Positions 8,609 to 17,133 of a stretch of DNA of 46,223 bases are shown here, piece after piece. The notes under the pieces were generated by a model that saw only the letters and a list, made by a program, of their open reading frames with translations, made no database searches and was not told where the DNA came from. Position numbers and translations under genes: made by a program. The stretch is from Gammaproteobacteria bacterium (GTDB lineage: Bacteria > Pseudomonadota > Gammaproteobacteria > DSM-16500): contig BMAG01000064.1 in NCBI GenBank assembly GCA_014132595.1, positions 1 to 46,223 on the forward strand, given 5' to 3'. Within the stretch, counting starts at the first letter, position 1. Each line of letters opens with the position of its first letter.

Positions 8609-9241
8609 TTGATTACCGTCTTAATAGTAGATGATCATGAGATCACGCGAGTGGGGATTAAAGCTAGCCTGCAGATGATCCCTGATCTGCAGGTTGTCGG
8701 CGAAGCATCGCATGGATTAGAAGCGCTTCAATTAGCAAAAGAATTGAATCCACAAGTGGTATTGATGGATATTAATCTGCCTGGTATTGATGGTCTTGAA
8801 ACGACTCGGAAAATGATGATTTCTAATCCTTCCCTTAAAATTATTGTACTTAGTATTACCATTCATGATCCCTATCCCGCCAGACTTCTGGAGGCGGGAG
8901 CGCTTGGCTATCTTTCAAAAGACTGTTCAGCGCGAGAGCTCATTAAAGCATTTCAGACAGTGATGGCAGGAAAACGCTATGTTTCATCTGAGATTGCACA
9001 ACAGCTGGCTTTAAAACATGTAAGTCCCCTACATGCGACTGTCTTTGATACGTTGACGTTGCGTGAAATGCAGCTTGTTTTACTTCTGATTGAAGGCAAG
9101 GATCTATCCTACATTTCTGAGATTTTTTTTATAAGCCCTAAAACCTTAATGACGTATAGAAATCAAATCTTTAAAAAATTAAAGATTAAAAATGAAGTTC
9201 AATTAATTTTATTGGCCAAAAGTGCTAAATTGATAAAGTAA
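8609..9241 (+). CDS. uvrY: GacA/UvrY/LetA-type response regulator (NarL family)
   Basis: Two-domain response regulator, 210 aa. The receiver domain (about 1-120) has VDDHE acidic residues at 8-9, phospho-acceptor D54 in VVLMDINLPG, and a K in LSKDC near 108. The C-terminal LuxR-type helix-turn-helix (about 147-207) reads LTLREMQ...ISPKTLMTYRNQIFKKLKIKN, the arrangement of GacA/UvrY. In gammaproteobacteria this regulator, driven by a BarA/GacS/LetS kinase, activates CsrA-antagonising small RNAs. The kinase is not in this window. The only start that keeps the conserved MI-VLIVDDHE opening is TTG at 8609, with AAAGG ten bases upstream, so translation initiates from a rare codon. Confidence 0.9.
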   Translation: MITVLIVDDHEITRVGIKASLQMIPDLQVVGEASHGLEALQLAKELNPQVVLMDINLPGIDGLETTRKMMISNPSLKIIVLSITIHDPYPARLLEAGALGYLSKDCSARELIKAFQTVMAGKRYVSSEIAQQLALKHVSPLHATVFDTLTLREMQLVLLLIEGKDLSYISEIFFISPKTLMTYRNQIFKKLKIKNEVQLILLAKSAKLIK

Positions 9242-9356
9242 CTAATTTTTTAGTAATTTTTATACAACAACAATGGCTGTATTTAAGAGTTATCCACAGA
9301 CACTCAGGTATGCCTCATGTTAAAATAGGATTATGCTACTGAAGAGTGAGGTTTGC

Positions 9357-10577
9357 ATGTTTACGTTATTTCGATTGCGGATTGAGCAATTGATATTAAT
9401 GGGATTTCTTGTGCTCTCATCTCAAGCGATGGCTCTACAAAATGTTTTCCCTAATAGTCGAAATGAATATACGACAGTTTCTAATATCGCTGCAAAAAAC
9501 TATGCCGCGCTGCAACAAGCACTCACCATTTATGAAAATGCAGCTTCTCATCCTTTACCGACGCTTTCATCCAAACTTCTCAAGCCCGGGATGAAGAGCA
9601 TTGCAGTTATGGCATTACGCAGCCGACTTGAAGCCACGGGTGAATTGAGTGATGGGAATAACAGTAATTTAGATACGTATGATGATAATTTGATGAATGC
9701 TGTCATGGTATTTCAAAGTAATCATGGATTGAACCCTGATGGTGTTGTGGGTAGTGATACACGTGCTGCACTCAATGTTCCGATTTCACAGCGTATTATA
9801 CAGATTCAAGTGAATATGGCGCGATGGTCAAAATTGTCGGGGGAATTGGGTGATCATTATATTTTAGTGAATATACCTGCTTATAAGCTTGATTTGGTTG
9901 AAAATGGTAATACGGTTTTAACGATGAAAGCAATCGTAGGTAAACCAACGCGTCCCACCCCTGAAATTGAATCAACCGTCACACGGGTTGTTTTTAATCC
10001 TTATTGGAATGTGCCTAAATTAATTGCGCAAAGAGATATCATACCTAAAATATTAAATGATCCAGGGTATCTGGATGAAATGAATATCAAAATTCTTAAT
10101 CGTGAAGATGAAGATAATTCCTATGAAATCAGTGCGAGTGATATTGACTGGTCAGCTGCGGAAGAAGGCGGATTTCAATATCATTTTCGGCAAGAGCCGG
10201 GTGAAAATAACGCGCTGGGTTTAGTTAAATTTGAATTTCAAAATTCACATGATGTTTATATGCATGATACGCCCGCTAAAGAATTGTTTGATGCGGAAAA
10301 GCGGGATTTTAGCTCAGGATGTATTCGCTTAGAGAAGCCTTTTGATTTGGTGACTTATTTGCTTGGCAGTAATCCGAATTGGAGTGAGGAGCGAATGCAA
10401 TCGATACTGGAGGAAGGGAAAACAAGTTATATTAAAATTGCAAGACCGATGCCTGTGATCATTGCTTATTTGACGGCCTGGGTTGATGATCAAGGTCAAC
10501 TCCAATTTCGAGATGATGTTTATGGCTGGGATCAACCTGATCCGCCTTCGGAACTTTCTGAACCTGAACCTGTTTAA
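9357..10577 (+). CDS. L,D-transpeptidase with peptidoglycan-binding domain (YcbB-like)
   Basis: Periplasmic L,D-transpeptidase, 406 aa, that would make 3-3 cross-links in peptidoglycan or attach proteins to it. Order: signal peptide ending at AMA (about residue 26), a linker, a PG_binding_1 domain (about 75-145, AVMVFQSNHGLNPDGVVGSDTRAAL), and a YkuD catalytic domain (about 160-340). The active-site motif is HDTP...FSSGCIRLE with nucleophile C322, and the FNPYWNVPKLIA block is typical of the YcbB/LdtD group. I start at ATG 9357, preceded by GTGAGG; an earlier in-frame ATG at 9333 has no such site and would delay the signal peptide. The extreme C-terminus is acidic and proline-rich. Confidence 0.9.
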   Translation: MFTLFRLRIEQLILMGFLVLSSQAMALQNVFPNSRNEYTTVSNIAAKNYAALQQALTIYENAASHPLPTLSSKLLKPGMKSIAVMALRSRLEATGELSDGNNSNLDTYDDNLMNAVMVFQSNHGLNPDGVVGSDTRAALNVPISQRIIQIQVNMARWSKLSGELGDHYILVNIPAYKLDLVENGNTVLTMKAIVGKPTRPTPEIESTVTRVVFNPYWNVPKLIAQRDIIPKILNDPGYLDEMNIKILNREDEDNSYEISASDIDWSAAEEGGFQYHFRQEPGENNALGLVKFEFQNSHDVYMHDTPAKELFDAEKRDFSSGCIRLEKPFDLVTYLLGSNPNWSEERMQSILEEGKTSYIKIARPMPVIIAYLTAWVDDQGQLQFRDDVYGWDQPDPPSELSEPEPV

Positions 10578-10661
10578 AGTCAATTTTCTTTGAATCATTG
10601 CTTTTTCAGTGCAATATGATTACTCTTCATGGCCTTATTCCTACACTTAGAAAATACGAAC

Positions 10662-11852
10662 ATGCAGCTTAAAACACTACGCCTTAAGAAGAACGAAGAT
10701 CGAAGAATACGTGCAGGTCACGTCTGGGTTTATAGTAATGAAATTGATACAAAGGTATCGCCCTTAAATGAGTTTATTGCAGGTGAGGAGGTCTTTGTTG
10801 AATCCTCCGATAAAACAAAATTGGGTGTGGCTTATATTAATCCGCATTCCTTGATTACAGCCCGTTTATTCACACGTAGGGCACATGAGCGATTGAATAC
10901 GGACTTATTAATTCAACGCATTCAAAACGCATTGTTATTGCGTAAGCGGTTGTTTGCTAAACCTTATTATCGATTAGTGTTTGGAGAAAGCGATGCTTTG
11001 CCAGGTTTGGTAGCCGATCGTTTTGGCGATATATTGGTTTTACAGATAAATACGGCTGGAATGGATGTCAAAACGGACATGATTCTAGAAGCTTTTCGAA
11101 CGGTGTTGCCGGAGATTCAATGTATTATATTGCGTAATGATAGTGGAATACGTCAGCAGGAAGGATTGGAAAAAATTGTTAAAATAGCATTTGGAAGTCC
11201 GCCTGAAAAATTAATGCTTGAAGAAAATAATGTGTCTTTCGTAGCACCGTTATCGGAAGGTCAAAAAACAGGTTGGTTTTATGATCATCGTTTGAATCGA
11301 TCCCGTTTGAGTGCTTATGTTTCTGATAAGCGAGTTCTTGATGTATTTAGTTATTTAGGTGGATGGGGAATACAAGCTGCCTGTAGGGGGGCTTCTGAAG
11401 TTGTTTGTGTTGATTCATCACCGCTTGCGATTTCATTGATAGGAAAAAATGCTGAATTAAACCAAATTTCAGATAAAGTAAAATCGATTTGTGATGATGC
11501 GTTTTCTGCTTTAAAAAAACTGGGAGAATCTAAAGAAAAATTCGATGTTATTATTCTTGATCCGCCTGCTTTTATTAAAAAAATTAAAGATAAGAAAGAA
11601 GGGGCGCTTGCTTATCTTCGTATAAATGAAGCAGCGCTTAAATTGCTTGTGCCGGGTGGTATTTTGATTTCTTGTTCCTGCTCCATGCATATGTCTTATG
11701 ATGATCTTTTACAAACAATTCGCCGAGCGGGCTTGCATGCATCATGCGAATTGCAAATGATTGAGCGTGGACATCAGGCGCCTGATCATCCGGTGCATTT
11801 AGCTATTCCTGAAACAGACTATTTGAAGATGATTATTGTGAGAAGGTTATGA
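10662..11852 (+). CDS. rlmI: 23S rRNA m5C1962 methyltransferase RlmI
   Basis: Class I SAM-dependent 23S rRNA (cytosine-5)-methyltransferase of the RlmI/YccW family. Residues 1-70 form the PUA domain (RIRAGHVWVYSNEI). A middle linker has GESDALPGLVADRFGD, and the methyltransferase domain contains KTGWFYDHRLNR, DVFSYLGGWGIQAA (SAM motif I), VCVDSS, IILDPPAF and the catalytic cysteines in SCSCSMH. I start at 10662, giving 396 aa, the same length as E. coli RlmI and beginning directly at the PUA strand. An in-frame ATG at 10629 would add 11 residues with no better ribosome-binding site. Monocistronic by spacing. Confidence 0.93.
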   Translation: MQLKTLRLKKNEDRRIRAGHVWVYSNEIDTKVSPLNEFIAGEEVFVESSDKTKLGVAYINPHSLITARLFTRRAHERLNTDLLIQRIQNALLLRKRLFAKPYYRLVFGESDALPGLVADRFGDILVLQINTAGMDVKTDMILEAFRTVLPEIQCIILRNDSGIRQQEGLEKIVKIAFGSPPEKLMLEENNVSFVAPLSEGQKTGWFYDHRLNRSRLSAYVSDKRVLDVFSYLGGWGIQAACRGASEVVCVDSSPLAISLIGKNAELNQISDKVKSICDDAFSALKKLGESKEKFDVIILDPPAFIKKIKDKKEGALAYLRINEAALKLLVPGGILISCSCSMHMSYDDLLQTIRRAGLHASCELQMIERGHQAPDHPVHLAIPETDYLKMIIVRRL

Positions 11853-11882
11853 TTTGTAGTGATGAAAGTGAGGGTTAAGTGA

Positions 11883-11910
11883 CTAGGGAAGACTTTTACA
11901 TCTTCCCTAG
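11883..11910. terminator. Ten-base-pair hairpin between rlmI and the 12-codon ORF
   Basis: CTAGGGAAGA and TCTTCCCTAG are perfect complements around an eight-base loop. The hairpin lies 30 bases after the rlmI stop and eight bases after the stop of the minus-strand mini-ORF, so it could end either transcript. No tight T-run follows on either strand, which lowers confidence in rho-independent termination. Confidence 0.45.
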
Positions 11911-11918
11911 CTTGTGGC

Positions 11919-11957
11919 TTACTTTTTCTTTTTGCTGGTTTTTTTCTTTGCTGGCAT
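11919..11957 (-). CDS. 12-residue lysine-rich mini-ORF
   Basis: ATG-CCA-GCA-AAG... encodes MPAKKKTSKKKK and a TAA stop. The reason to take so short a frame seriously is a perfect AAGGAG ribosome-binding site seven bases upstream (11965-11970 on the plus strand) and a strong hairpin just after the stop. It resembles in style the 33-residue lysine-rich ORF near 45.5 kb and the H1-like protein at 28.5 kb. It may be a real micro-protein, a leader peptide, or the eroded end of an H1-like gene. Function unknown. Confidence 0.45.
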   Translation of the reverse strand: MPAKKKTSKKKK

Positions 11958-12360
11958 GGTCTTGCTCCTTAAGAAGTTGCGTGAGTGAGGTCGTACAAAT
12001 TAATTATATACATTTATTTTGGTTTGTGAATACTTTGAAACGATTGATTTTAATTTATTTGTGAATTTAAAATAATTTGGGTTTTGAAGAATGAAAATAG
12101 TAAGGGAAAACCCTATGTTTTATGGGGTATTTGCTGAGATTTATATGCGTCTTTAGATTATTCTTGTCTTCGATGAGGGCTTCCTCCTTGGCCAGTCAGA
12201 TTTCAAAACACGCTGTAAATACATCCCTGTACGCTCTGATTTTTCATCCATGAAAAATAAGGTTTTGAAATCTGACTGGTCAAGGAGGAAGTTATAGTCA
12301 AAGCCCTTATCTTTGTCCTTGTCTCTTTAGTCTTATTACGGCTTCGCAAGTGAGATGAAA
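11958..12360. other. 403-base gene-free stretch
   Basis: AT-rich interval between the mini-ORF and the next minus-strand gene. It holds the upstream region of the mini-ORF (11958 to about 12100) and a large inverted repeat at 12180-12291. I see no other open frame with a ribosome-binding site, no tRNA cloverleaf and no clear promoter. Confidence 0.6.
12180..12291. repeat. 112-base inverted-repeat element (MITE-like or foldback)
   Basis: Arms of 30 bases at 12180-12209 and 12262-12291 are complementary with a single G-U position. They begin CTTCCTCCTTGG and end TTTCAAAAC. The 52-base centre contains a smaller palindrome, TTTTCAT-CC-ATGAAAA. There is no coding capacity. The structure suits a non-autonomous foldback/MITE-like or REP-like intergenic repeat; I see only one copy in this window. 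Confidence 0.7.
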
Positions 12361-13236
12361 TTACTTTGTGCAGCATCCGAAAGGTGAGAGTCGTCGAAAA
12401 CTTCTTGTTCCTGTATTATCCTCGTCACTATCTTTTGTATCAGCTAATTGGGCGTGAGAAAGCGTAAGTCGTGCAGCATAATCCATTTTAGAATGACGAA
12501 TTTTGTTGGATGAAAAAGAGGTTGAGTGATTTGATTTGTTATCAGGAAGTAATGAGTTGATCGCTTCTTCAAGCGGTGCATATTGTTGAATGGGTTTACT
12601 GAGGTAATTTAATAATGAATTTCCAGCCAATGCACCGAGTATGGCGGCTCCTGTTGTTAGGGCTGCTTTAGCGGCAACTGGCACGGCTGCAGCGGGACAT
12701 AAAATGACGACAATTGCGGCTAGAACGCCGCCTACTAAAGCTGAAAAAACTTTATCTCGTGTGTTGATACATTTACATGCGTTTCGTAAATTATCTCTAG
12801 CCTTTTCAACTTTTTTTAGAGTGGTTTGATCTGGGTTGACCAGATAGCTATCCATATCTTTTACTAATGTATAAGCATTTTGTCCAATATCATAAATACA
12901 ATCATCAGAAATATTATGTGCCGCAGTATATAAATAAGAATAGAAATCTTCTAATGGATCAAGCAAAGGCTGTATTTCAGCTGATTTTTTAACTATATAT
13001 AAAGGCGTGTCTGTAAATGTTGTTTTACGAATTTTGACCGTCTTTATTTGATAAGTGGTAGTTAAATAGTTTTCTGGGTCATCATTAATGAGTTCTTGAC
13101 CGGTGGTTTCTGCATAGTTGATTTTAACAGTGAGATGAATATCCTTTGGTTCTTTCTTTAAAGATAGAATAGCCCATCTTAACGGCCCAAAAAAATCCTG
13201 ATCATCGTTACGGTTTAAAAAAGAGAAAATACCCAT
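12361..13236 (-). CDS. Hypothetical protein with C-terminal membrane hairpin
   Basis: Unrecognised protein, 291 aa. The N-terminal half is soluble and charged with an alpha/beta character. Around residues 160-200 comes a basic segment with cysteines, then a long alanine/valine-rich hydrophobic hairpin (VGGVLAAIVVILCPAAAVPVAAK ... AAILGALAGNSLL, about 165-215). A polar serine-rich tail ends in FGCCTK. I start at ATG 13236, eight bases after AGGAG; an in-frame GTG lies six codons earlier. A good promoter sits upstream. Its build (soluble domain, membrane hairpin, polar tail) resembles many secreted effectors of intracellular Legionellales, which is only a suggestion. The C-terminal double cysteine could be lipidated in a host; this is speculative. 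Confidence 0.7.
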   Translation of the reverse strand: MGIFSFLNRNDDQDFFGPLRWAILSLKKEPKDIHLTVKINYAETTGQELINDDPENYLTTTYQIKTVKIRKTTFTDTPLYIVKKSAEIQPLLDPLEDFYSYLYTAAHNISDDCIYDIGQNAYTLVKDMDSYLVNPDQTTLKKVEKARDNLRNACKCINTRDKVFSALVGGVLAAIVVILCPAAAVPVAAKAALTTGAAILGALAGNSLLNYLSKPIQQYAPLEEAINSLLPDNKSNHSTSFSSNKIRHSKMDYAARLTLSHAQLADTKDSDEDNTGTRSFRRLSPFGCCTK

Positions 13237-13271
13237 CTTAACTTCTCCTAACACACCAAAAAATAAACAAA

Positions 13272-13300
13272 AGGATATGCTTTTAATCTCAGTAAGTCAA
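13272..13300 (-). promoter_or_regulatory. Sigma-70-type promoter for the minus-strand membrane-hairpin gene
   Basis: On the minus strand, TTGACT (-35, plus coordinates 13295-13300) and TATCCT (-10, 13272-13277) are separated by exactly 17 bases. They lie about 35 bases upstream of the ATG at 13236. Confidence 0.6.
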
Positions 13301-13438
13301 TAAAATTGAATATACTTTGATCAATGAATTCGAAATATTGAAATATATAGTCTTTTTCGTAGAGTCAGAAGGTTGACTTGTTATTCATTGCGTATCTGGT
13401 TAGTATGAGCGCCACTGACTTACCTCGTAAATTTGGCC

Positions 13439-14182
13439 ATGTTAAGTACAAAACATAAAATTATTCAAAATTTCGATAAAAGAGCTGAAACGTATCGTAC
13501 GGCGGCCGAGGTACAAGCTCATGTGGCAGCTCAGTTGGCACAACGTTTGGAGTCTATTCACCCGCAGTCGGTTTTAGAAATAGGGTGTGGGACGGGGTTA
13601 TTAACGCAGCATCTTATTCAATTATTTCCTGAGTCCTCATTATTAATCACAGATGTTGCGCCCTCCATGCTTGATCAATGTGAACAATCTGTCTCATCAC
13701 ATTCCTCCATTGATTTTGTTCTGATGGATGGTGAACAACTTGCGTTGAATAAACAATACGAATTAATTACCTCCAGTATGACATTGCATTGGTTTATGGA
13801 TTTGCAAAGAAGTTGTATTGATATTACAAATCAGTTAGAACGGGGTGGCGAGTTTATTTTCTCGATTTTGGGGGAAAATTCATTTAAAGAATGGCGAATG
13901 ATGTGTCAGCAATTTAATTTGCCGGTGGCAACACCTATATTTCCAGCGGATCATTTGTTAGAAACAATGTTGCCTAATGTCACGTTGGAAGTGGAAACAT
14001 ACCAACAAACTTACTCAAGTGCGTATGCATTTTTGAGTTCGTTAAAACAAATTGGAGCTATCGCTCCCAGGATGCGTTATCTACCATTACCCTCGGGTCA
14101 ATTGCGACAAGTATTACGACAATTTAATTCAGAAATTACTATTTCATACGAAGTCATTTACGGGAAATATCGCAGACTATGA
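13439..14182 (+). CDS. bioC: Malonyl-ACP O-methyltransferase BioC
   Basis: SAM-dependent methyltransferase, 247 aa, that methylates malonyl-ACP to start pimelate synthesis for biotin. It has the family's opening KHKIIQNFDKRAETYRTAAEVQ, SAM motif I LEIGCGTGLLTQHL, the aspartate strand LLITDVAPSML, and the BioC-typical SSMTLHWFMDLQRS segment. Assignment rests on these plus its place at the head of bioDAB, since many methyltransferases look similar. ATG at 13439 is preferred over an in-frame TTG two codons earlier; neither has a strong ribosome-binding site. The stop overlaps the bioD start by four bases. Confidence 0.92.
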   Translation: MLSTKHKIIQNFDKRAETYRTAAEVQAHVAAQLAQRLESIHPQSVLEIGCGTGLLTQHLIQLFPESSLLITDVAPSMLDQCEQSVSSHSSIDFVLMDGEQLALNKQYELITSSMTLHWFMDLQRSCIDITNQLERGGEFIFSILGENSFKEWRMMCQQFNLPVATPIFPADHLLETMLPNVTLEVETYQQTYSSAYAFLSSLKQIGAIAPRMRYLPLPSGQLRQVLRQFNSEITISYEVIYGKYRRL

Positions 14183-14811
14183 ATAAGTTCTTTATTGCAG
14201 GTACCGATACAGGGGTGGGGAAGACTGTGGCTTCGGCTGTTTTGACACTCGCGATGCGTGCGTATTATTGGAAGCCTATTCAAACGGGGTTAGCAGAAGA
14301 TGAAGTCGAGCATGATATTGTGCAAGGCTTAACAGGACTGGATAAGACGCATTTTTTTCCTTCGACTTATGCATTTCAAGCGGGGCTTGCAATTGATCAA
14401 GCGGCGAATCTCGAAAATACAGCGGTTGATTTAGATCAGTGTCAGTTGCCGGAGGTGCCGCATCCTTTGATTGTTGAAGGAGCGGGCGGCGTGTTTCATC
14501 CCATCAATGCAACAAAGACTTTATTTGATTTAATGAGAAAGTTGAGTTTGCCGGTGATTATTGTCTCTCGCGGTACGGTGGGCACGATTAATCATACTTT
14601 GTTGACGATCGATGCGTTGCGTCATCGGAATATTGAAATTCAGGGTGTTATCTATTCAGGTGATTTAATTAAAGAGAGTCAATTCACTATAGAACGATTA
14701 GGGAATGTTCGGACCTTGTTTCATATTCCACGGTTTTCTTCTTTAACAAAATCGACATTGACACAGTGGGTTTTTGAAAATCAATCTGCAATTTTGGAGG
14801 GATTGAAGTGA
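14179..14811 (+). CDS. bioD: Dethiobiotin synthetase BioD
   Basis: ATP-dependent carboxylase that closes the ureido ring of dethiobiotin from 7,8-diaminopelargonate and CO2; 210 aa, a normal length. The P-loop is GTDTGVGKT near the N-terminus, followed by YYWKPIQTG (substrate-binding lysine) and VEGAGGVFHPI (magnesium/ATP site). The ATG overlaps the bioC stop as ATGA, and the stop overlaps the GTG start of bioA, so all are coupled. Key residues appear intact. Confidence 0.95.
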   Translation: MNKFFIAGTDTGVGKTVASAVLTLAMRAYYWKPIQTGLAEDEVEHDIVQGLTGLDKTHFFPSTYAFQAGLAIDQAANLENTAVDLDQCQLPEVPHPLIVEGAGGVFHPINATKTLFDLMRKLSLPVIIVSRGTVGTINHTLLTIDALRHRNIEIQGVIYSGDLIKESQFTIERLGNVRTLFHIPRFSSLTKSTLTQWVFENQSAILEGLK

Positions 14812-16112
14812 CTTTAGCATCACGTGACCATGCGACCATTTGGCATCCGTTAACACAACATCAAATCACACCTTTACCCATACCCATTGTGCGGGGTGAA
14901 GGGGCTTATTTAATCGATGCATCTGAAAAACGATATTTAGATTTAGTCTCATCTTGGTGGGTGAACATCCATGGTCATGCAGAGCCTACGATTGCCAATG
15001 CGATTTATGAGCAGGCATTAAAAATAGAACAAGTGATATTTGCAGGATTTACGCATGAGCCTGCTGTGAAATTGGCTGAGAATTTATTAGCTTTATTGCC
15101 GAAAACATTTAGTAAAATATTTTATTCCGATAATGGTTCGACCGCGGTTGAAGTGGCACTTAAAATGGCTTATCAATTTTGGCGCAATCAGGGTGAAACA
15201 AAACGTTCTCGATTTATAGCATTTAATAACGGTTATCATGGTGATACGTTTGGTGCGATGTCGATGAGTCAGGAGTCATTTTATTTTAAGCAGTTTTCTG
15301 AATTATGTTTTGCGGTTGATATGTTTGATTATCCCGGTACATGGCATTCAGATGAAACGGTTCTGGAAAGAGAAGAGATTATTTTATCTAAACTCGCGGC
15401 ACATTTAGATCAATATGCGAATGAAACCGCGGCACTAATAATAGAGCCATTAATACAAGGTTCTGGCGGGATGAATATGTGTCGGCCTGAGTTTTTGCAG
15501 AAATTAACGGCTTTAGTGAAATCTTATGATGTATTGGTGATTTATGATGAAATCATGACGGGATTTTTTCGTACGGGTGAGTTATTTGCGTGTTTAAAAT
15601 CTGAAACGACACCAGATATTATCTGCTTATCAAAAGGGTTGACCGGTGGCTTTTTACCATTATCCGTCACCGCATGTCGTGAATCGATTTATCAGGCTTT
15701 TTTAGGAAGTGATTATACAAAAGCATTAGGTCATAGTCATTCCTATACGGCAAATCCGCTGGGTTGTGCAGCAGCGTTGGCATCGATGACTTTATTGCAG
15801 CGCGAAGAAACTAAAGCGCAAGTTAAAATGATTGAACAAATTCATCGTGAAGAATTAATGCAATTGATGCAATGTTCGAATGTAGAAAAAATACGTCATT
15901 GTGGTACTATTGCAGCCTTCGATTTATTATTGGCCGCAGATTATGGTTCACAAGTCAGCGTCAATTTACGAGCACGATTTTTAAAACATGGGTTAATTAT
16001 TCGTCCCTTAGGAAATATTATTTATTTATTGCCGCCTTATTGTATAACAGAAGCTGATTTACGGCGTGCATACCAAGTGATACGCAAAGAAATTGAAGGA
16101 GTCCATTTATGA
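14808..16112 (+). CDS. bioA: Adenosylmethionine-8-amino-7-oxononanoate aminotransferase BioA
   Basis: PLP-dependent class III aminotransferase, 434 aa, converting 8-amino-7-oxononanoate (KAPA) to diaminopelargonate with SAM as amino donor. Signatures are IWHPLTQH at the N-terminus, [24 protein letters not shown] (phosphate binding), [13 protein letters not shown], and the PLP lysine K276 in CLSKGLTGG. Translation starts at GTG 14808, overlapping the bioD stop by four bases, with GGAGG upstream. The substrate-making gene bioF is not in this operon. Confidence 0.96.
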   Translation: MTLASRDHATIWHPLTQHQITPLPIPIVRGEGAYLIDASEKRYLDLVSSWWVNIHGHAEPTIANAIYEQALKIEQVIFAGFTHEPAVKLAENLLALLPKTFSKIFYSDNGSTAVEVALKMAYQFWRNQGETKRSRFIAFNNGYHGDTFGAMSMSQESFYFKQFSELCFAVDMFDYPGTWHSDETVLEREEIILSKLAAHLDQYANETAALIIEPLIQGSGGMNMCRPEFLQKLTALVKSYDVLVIYDEIMTGFFRTGELFACLKSETTPDIICLSKGLTGGFLPLSVTACRESIYQAFLGSDYTKALGHSHSYTANPLGCAAALASMTLLQREETKAQVKMIEQIHREELMQLMQCSNVEKIRHCGTIAAFDLLLAADYGSQVSVNLRARFLKHGLIIRPLGNIIYLLPPYCITEADLRRAYQVIRKEIEGVHL

Positions 16113-17104
16113 GTACCGTGATGACACATTGTCAACCACAAAAAACAAAATCAACTTCAGAAAAAACTTGGACAACTGAGCAAGCACTTGCTTTATTTGA
16201 ATTGCCTTTTCCAGATTTAATTTATCAGGCACAAACGGTACATCGTCAGTTTTTTCCTGAGTCAACGATGCAATTGAGTACTTTATTGAATATCAAATTA
16301 GGTGGATGTCCTGAGGATTGTCATTATTGTCCGCAAGCTGCACGATATGATACGGGTATTAAAGCTGAAAAATTAATGAGTGTGGATTCCGTACGCTGCC
16401 AGGCAGAGGCTGCAAAAGAAGCAGGAGCCACTCGTTTTTGTATGGGTGCTGCATGGCGTGAACTCAAAGATCGTGATATTCCAGCGATTGCAGCCATTGT
16501 TAAGGAAATTAAAGCATTAGGTATGGAATCCTGTTTGACATTGGGAATGTTAACAGAATCACAAGCAGCGGCGCTGCGTGAGGCAGGTCTGGATTATTAT
16601 AATCATAATATCGATACCTCACGTGAGTTTTACGATAAAATTATTAGTACTCGTACGTTTGATGATCGTCTGCAAACGCTACAACATGTGCGTGATGCCG
16701 GTATGAAAGTATGTTGCGGCGGTATTGTGGGTATGGGAGAAGCTGTTAAAGATCGTGCGAATATGCTGGTTGAACTTGCTAACATGTCACCCGCCATCGA
16801 AAGTGTGCCTATCAATCATCTTGCACCTGTTGAAGGAACACCCTTGGCAGAAATGCCTGCGATTGATCCTTTTGATTTTGTAAGAACGATTGCGGTGGCT
16901 CGTATTATGATGCCGCAAGCACGTGTCAGACTATCGGCGGGTCGTGTCAAAATGTCGGATGAATTGCAGGCACTTTGTTTTATTGCAGGAGCGAATTCTA
17001 TTTTTTATGGCCGTGAAGTGTTGTTGACGACGGGTAATCCAGAAATTCAACGCGATCAGGCATTGTTAAAGAGATTAGGTATCCAAATGGAAACAATTAG
17101 TTAA
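16109..17104 (+). CDS. bioB: Biotin synthase BioB
   Basis: Radical-SAM enzyme inserting sulphur into dethiobiotin, 331 aa. The [4Fe-4S] triad C67-x3-C71-x2-C74 lies in [12 protein letters not shown]. The further motifs [19 protein letters not shown] and the [2Fe-2S]-ligand arginine region RLSAGRVKM are present. The start ATG overlaps the bioA stop (ATGA) behind AAGGAG. It is the last biotin gene; the racemase-like gene begins 29 bases downstream and may be cotranscribed. Confidence 0.97.
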   Translation: MSTVMTHCQPQKTKSTSEKTWTTEQALALFELPFPDLIYQAQTVHRQFFPESTMQLSTLLNIKLGGCPEDCHYCPQAARYDTGIKAEKLMSVDSVRCQAEAAKEAGATRFCMGAAWRELKDRDIPAIAAIVKEIKALGMESCLTLGMLTESQAAALREAGLDYYNHNIDTSREFYDKIISTRTFDDRLQTLQHVRDAGMKVCCGGIVGMGEAVKDRANMLVELANMSPAIESVPINHLAPVEGTPLAEMPAIDPFDFVRTIAVARIMMPQARVRLSAGRVKMSDELQALCFIAGANSIFYGREVLLTTGNPEIQRDQALLKRLGIQMETIS

Positions 17105-17133
17105 ACGATATTCATTATTTTGGGAATTTTAAT

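Noticed and set aside
9290-9298. Perfect DnaA-box-like TTATCCACA upstream of the L,D-transpeptidase
   Set aside because: A single box with no cluster, no AT-rich unwinding repeats and no dnaA/dnaN nearby; expected by chance at this size, so no origin is claimed.
11879-12064. 61-codon plus-strand open frame over the mini-ORF region
   Set aside because: Phe/Leu/Trp-rich text arises from reading the complement of a lysine-rich ORF and AT-rich spacer; the start is GTG without a ribosome-binding site.
13375-13410. Possible BirA operator before bioC (TTGTTATTC ... GGTTAGTAT)
   Set aside because: The half-sites do not complement each other and match TTGTAAACC/GGTTTACAA poorly.
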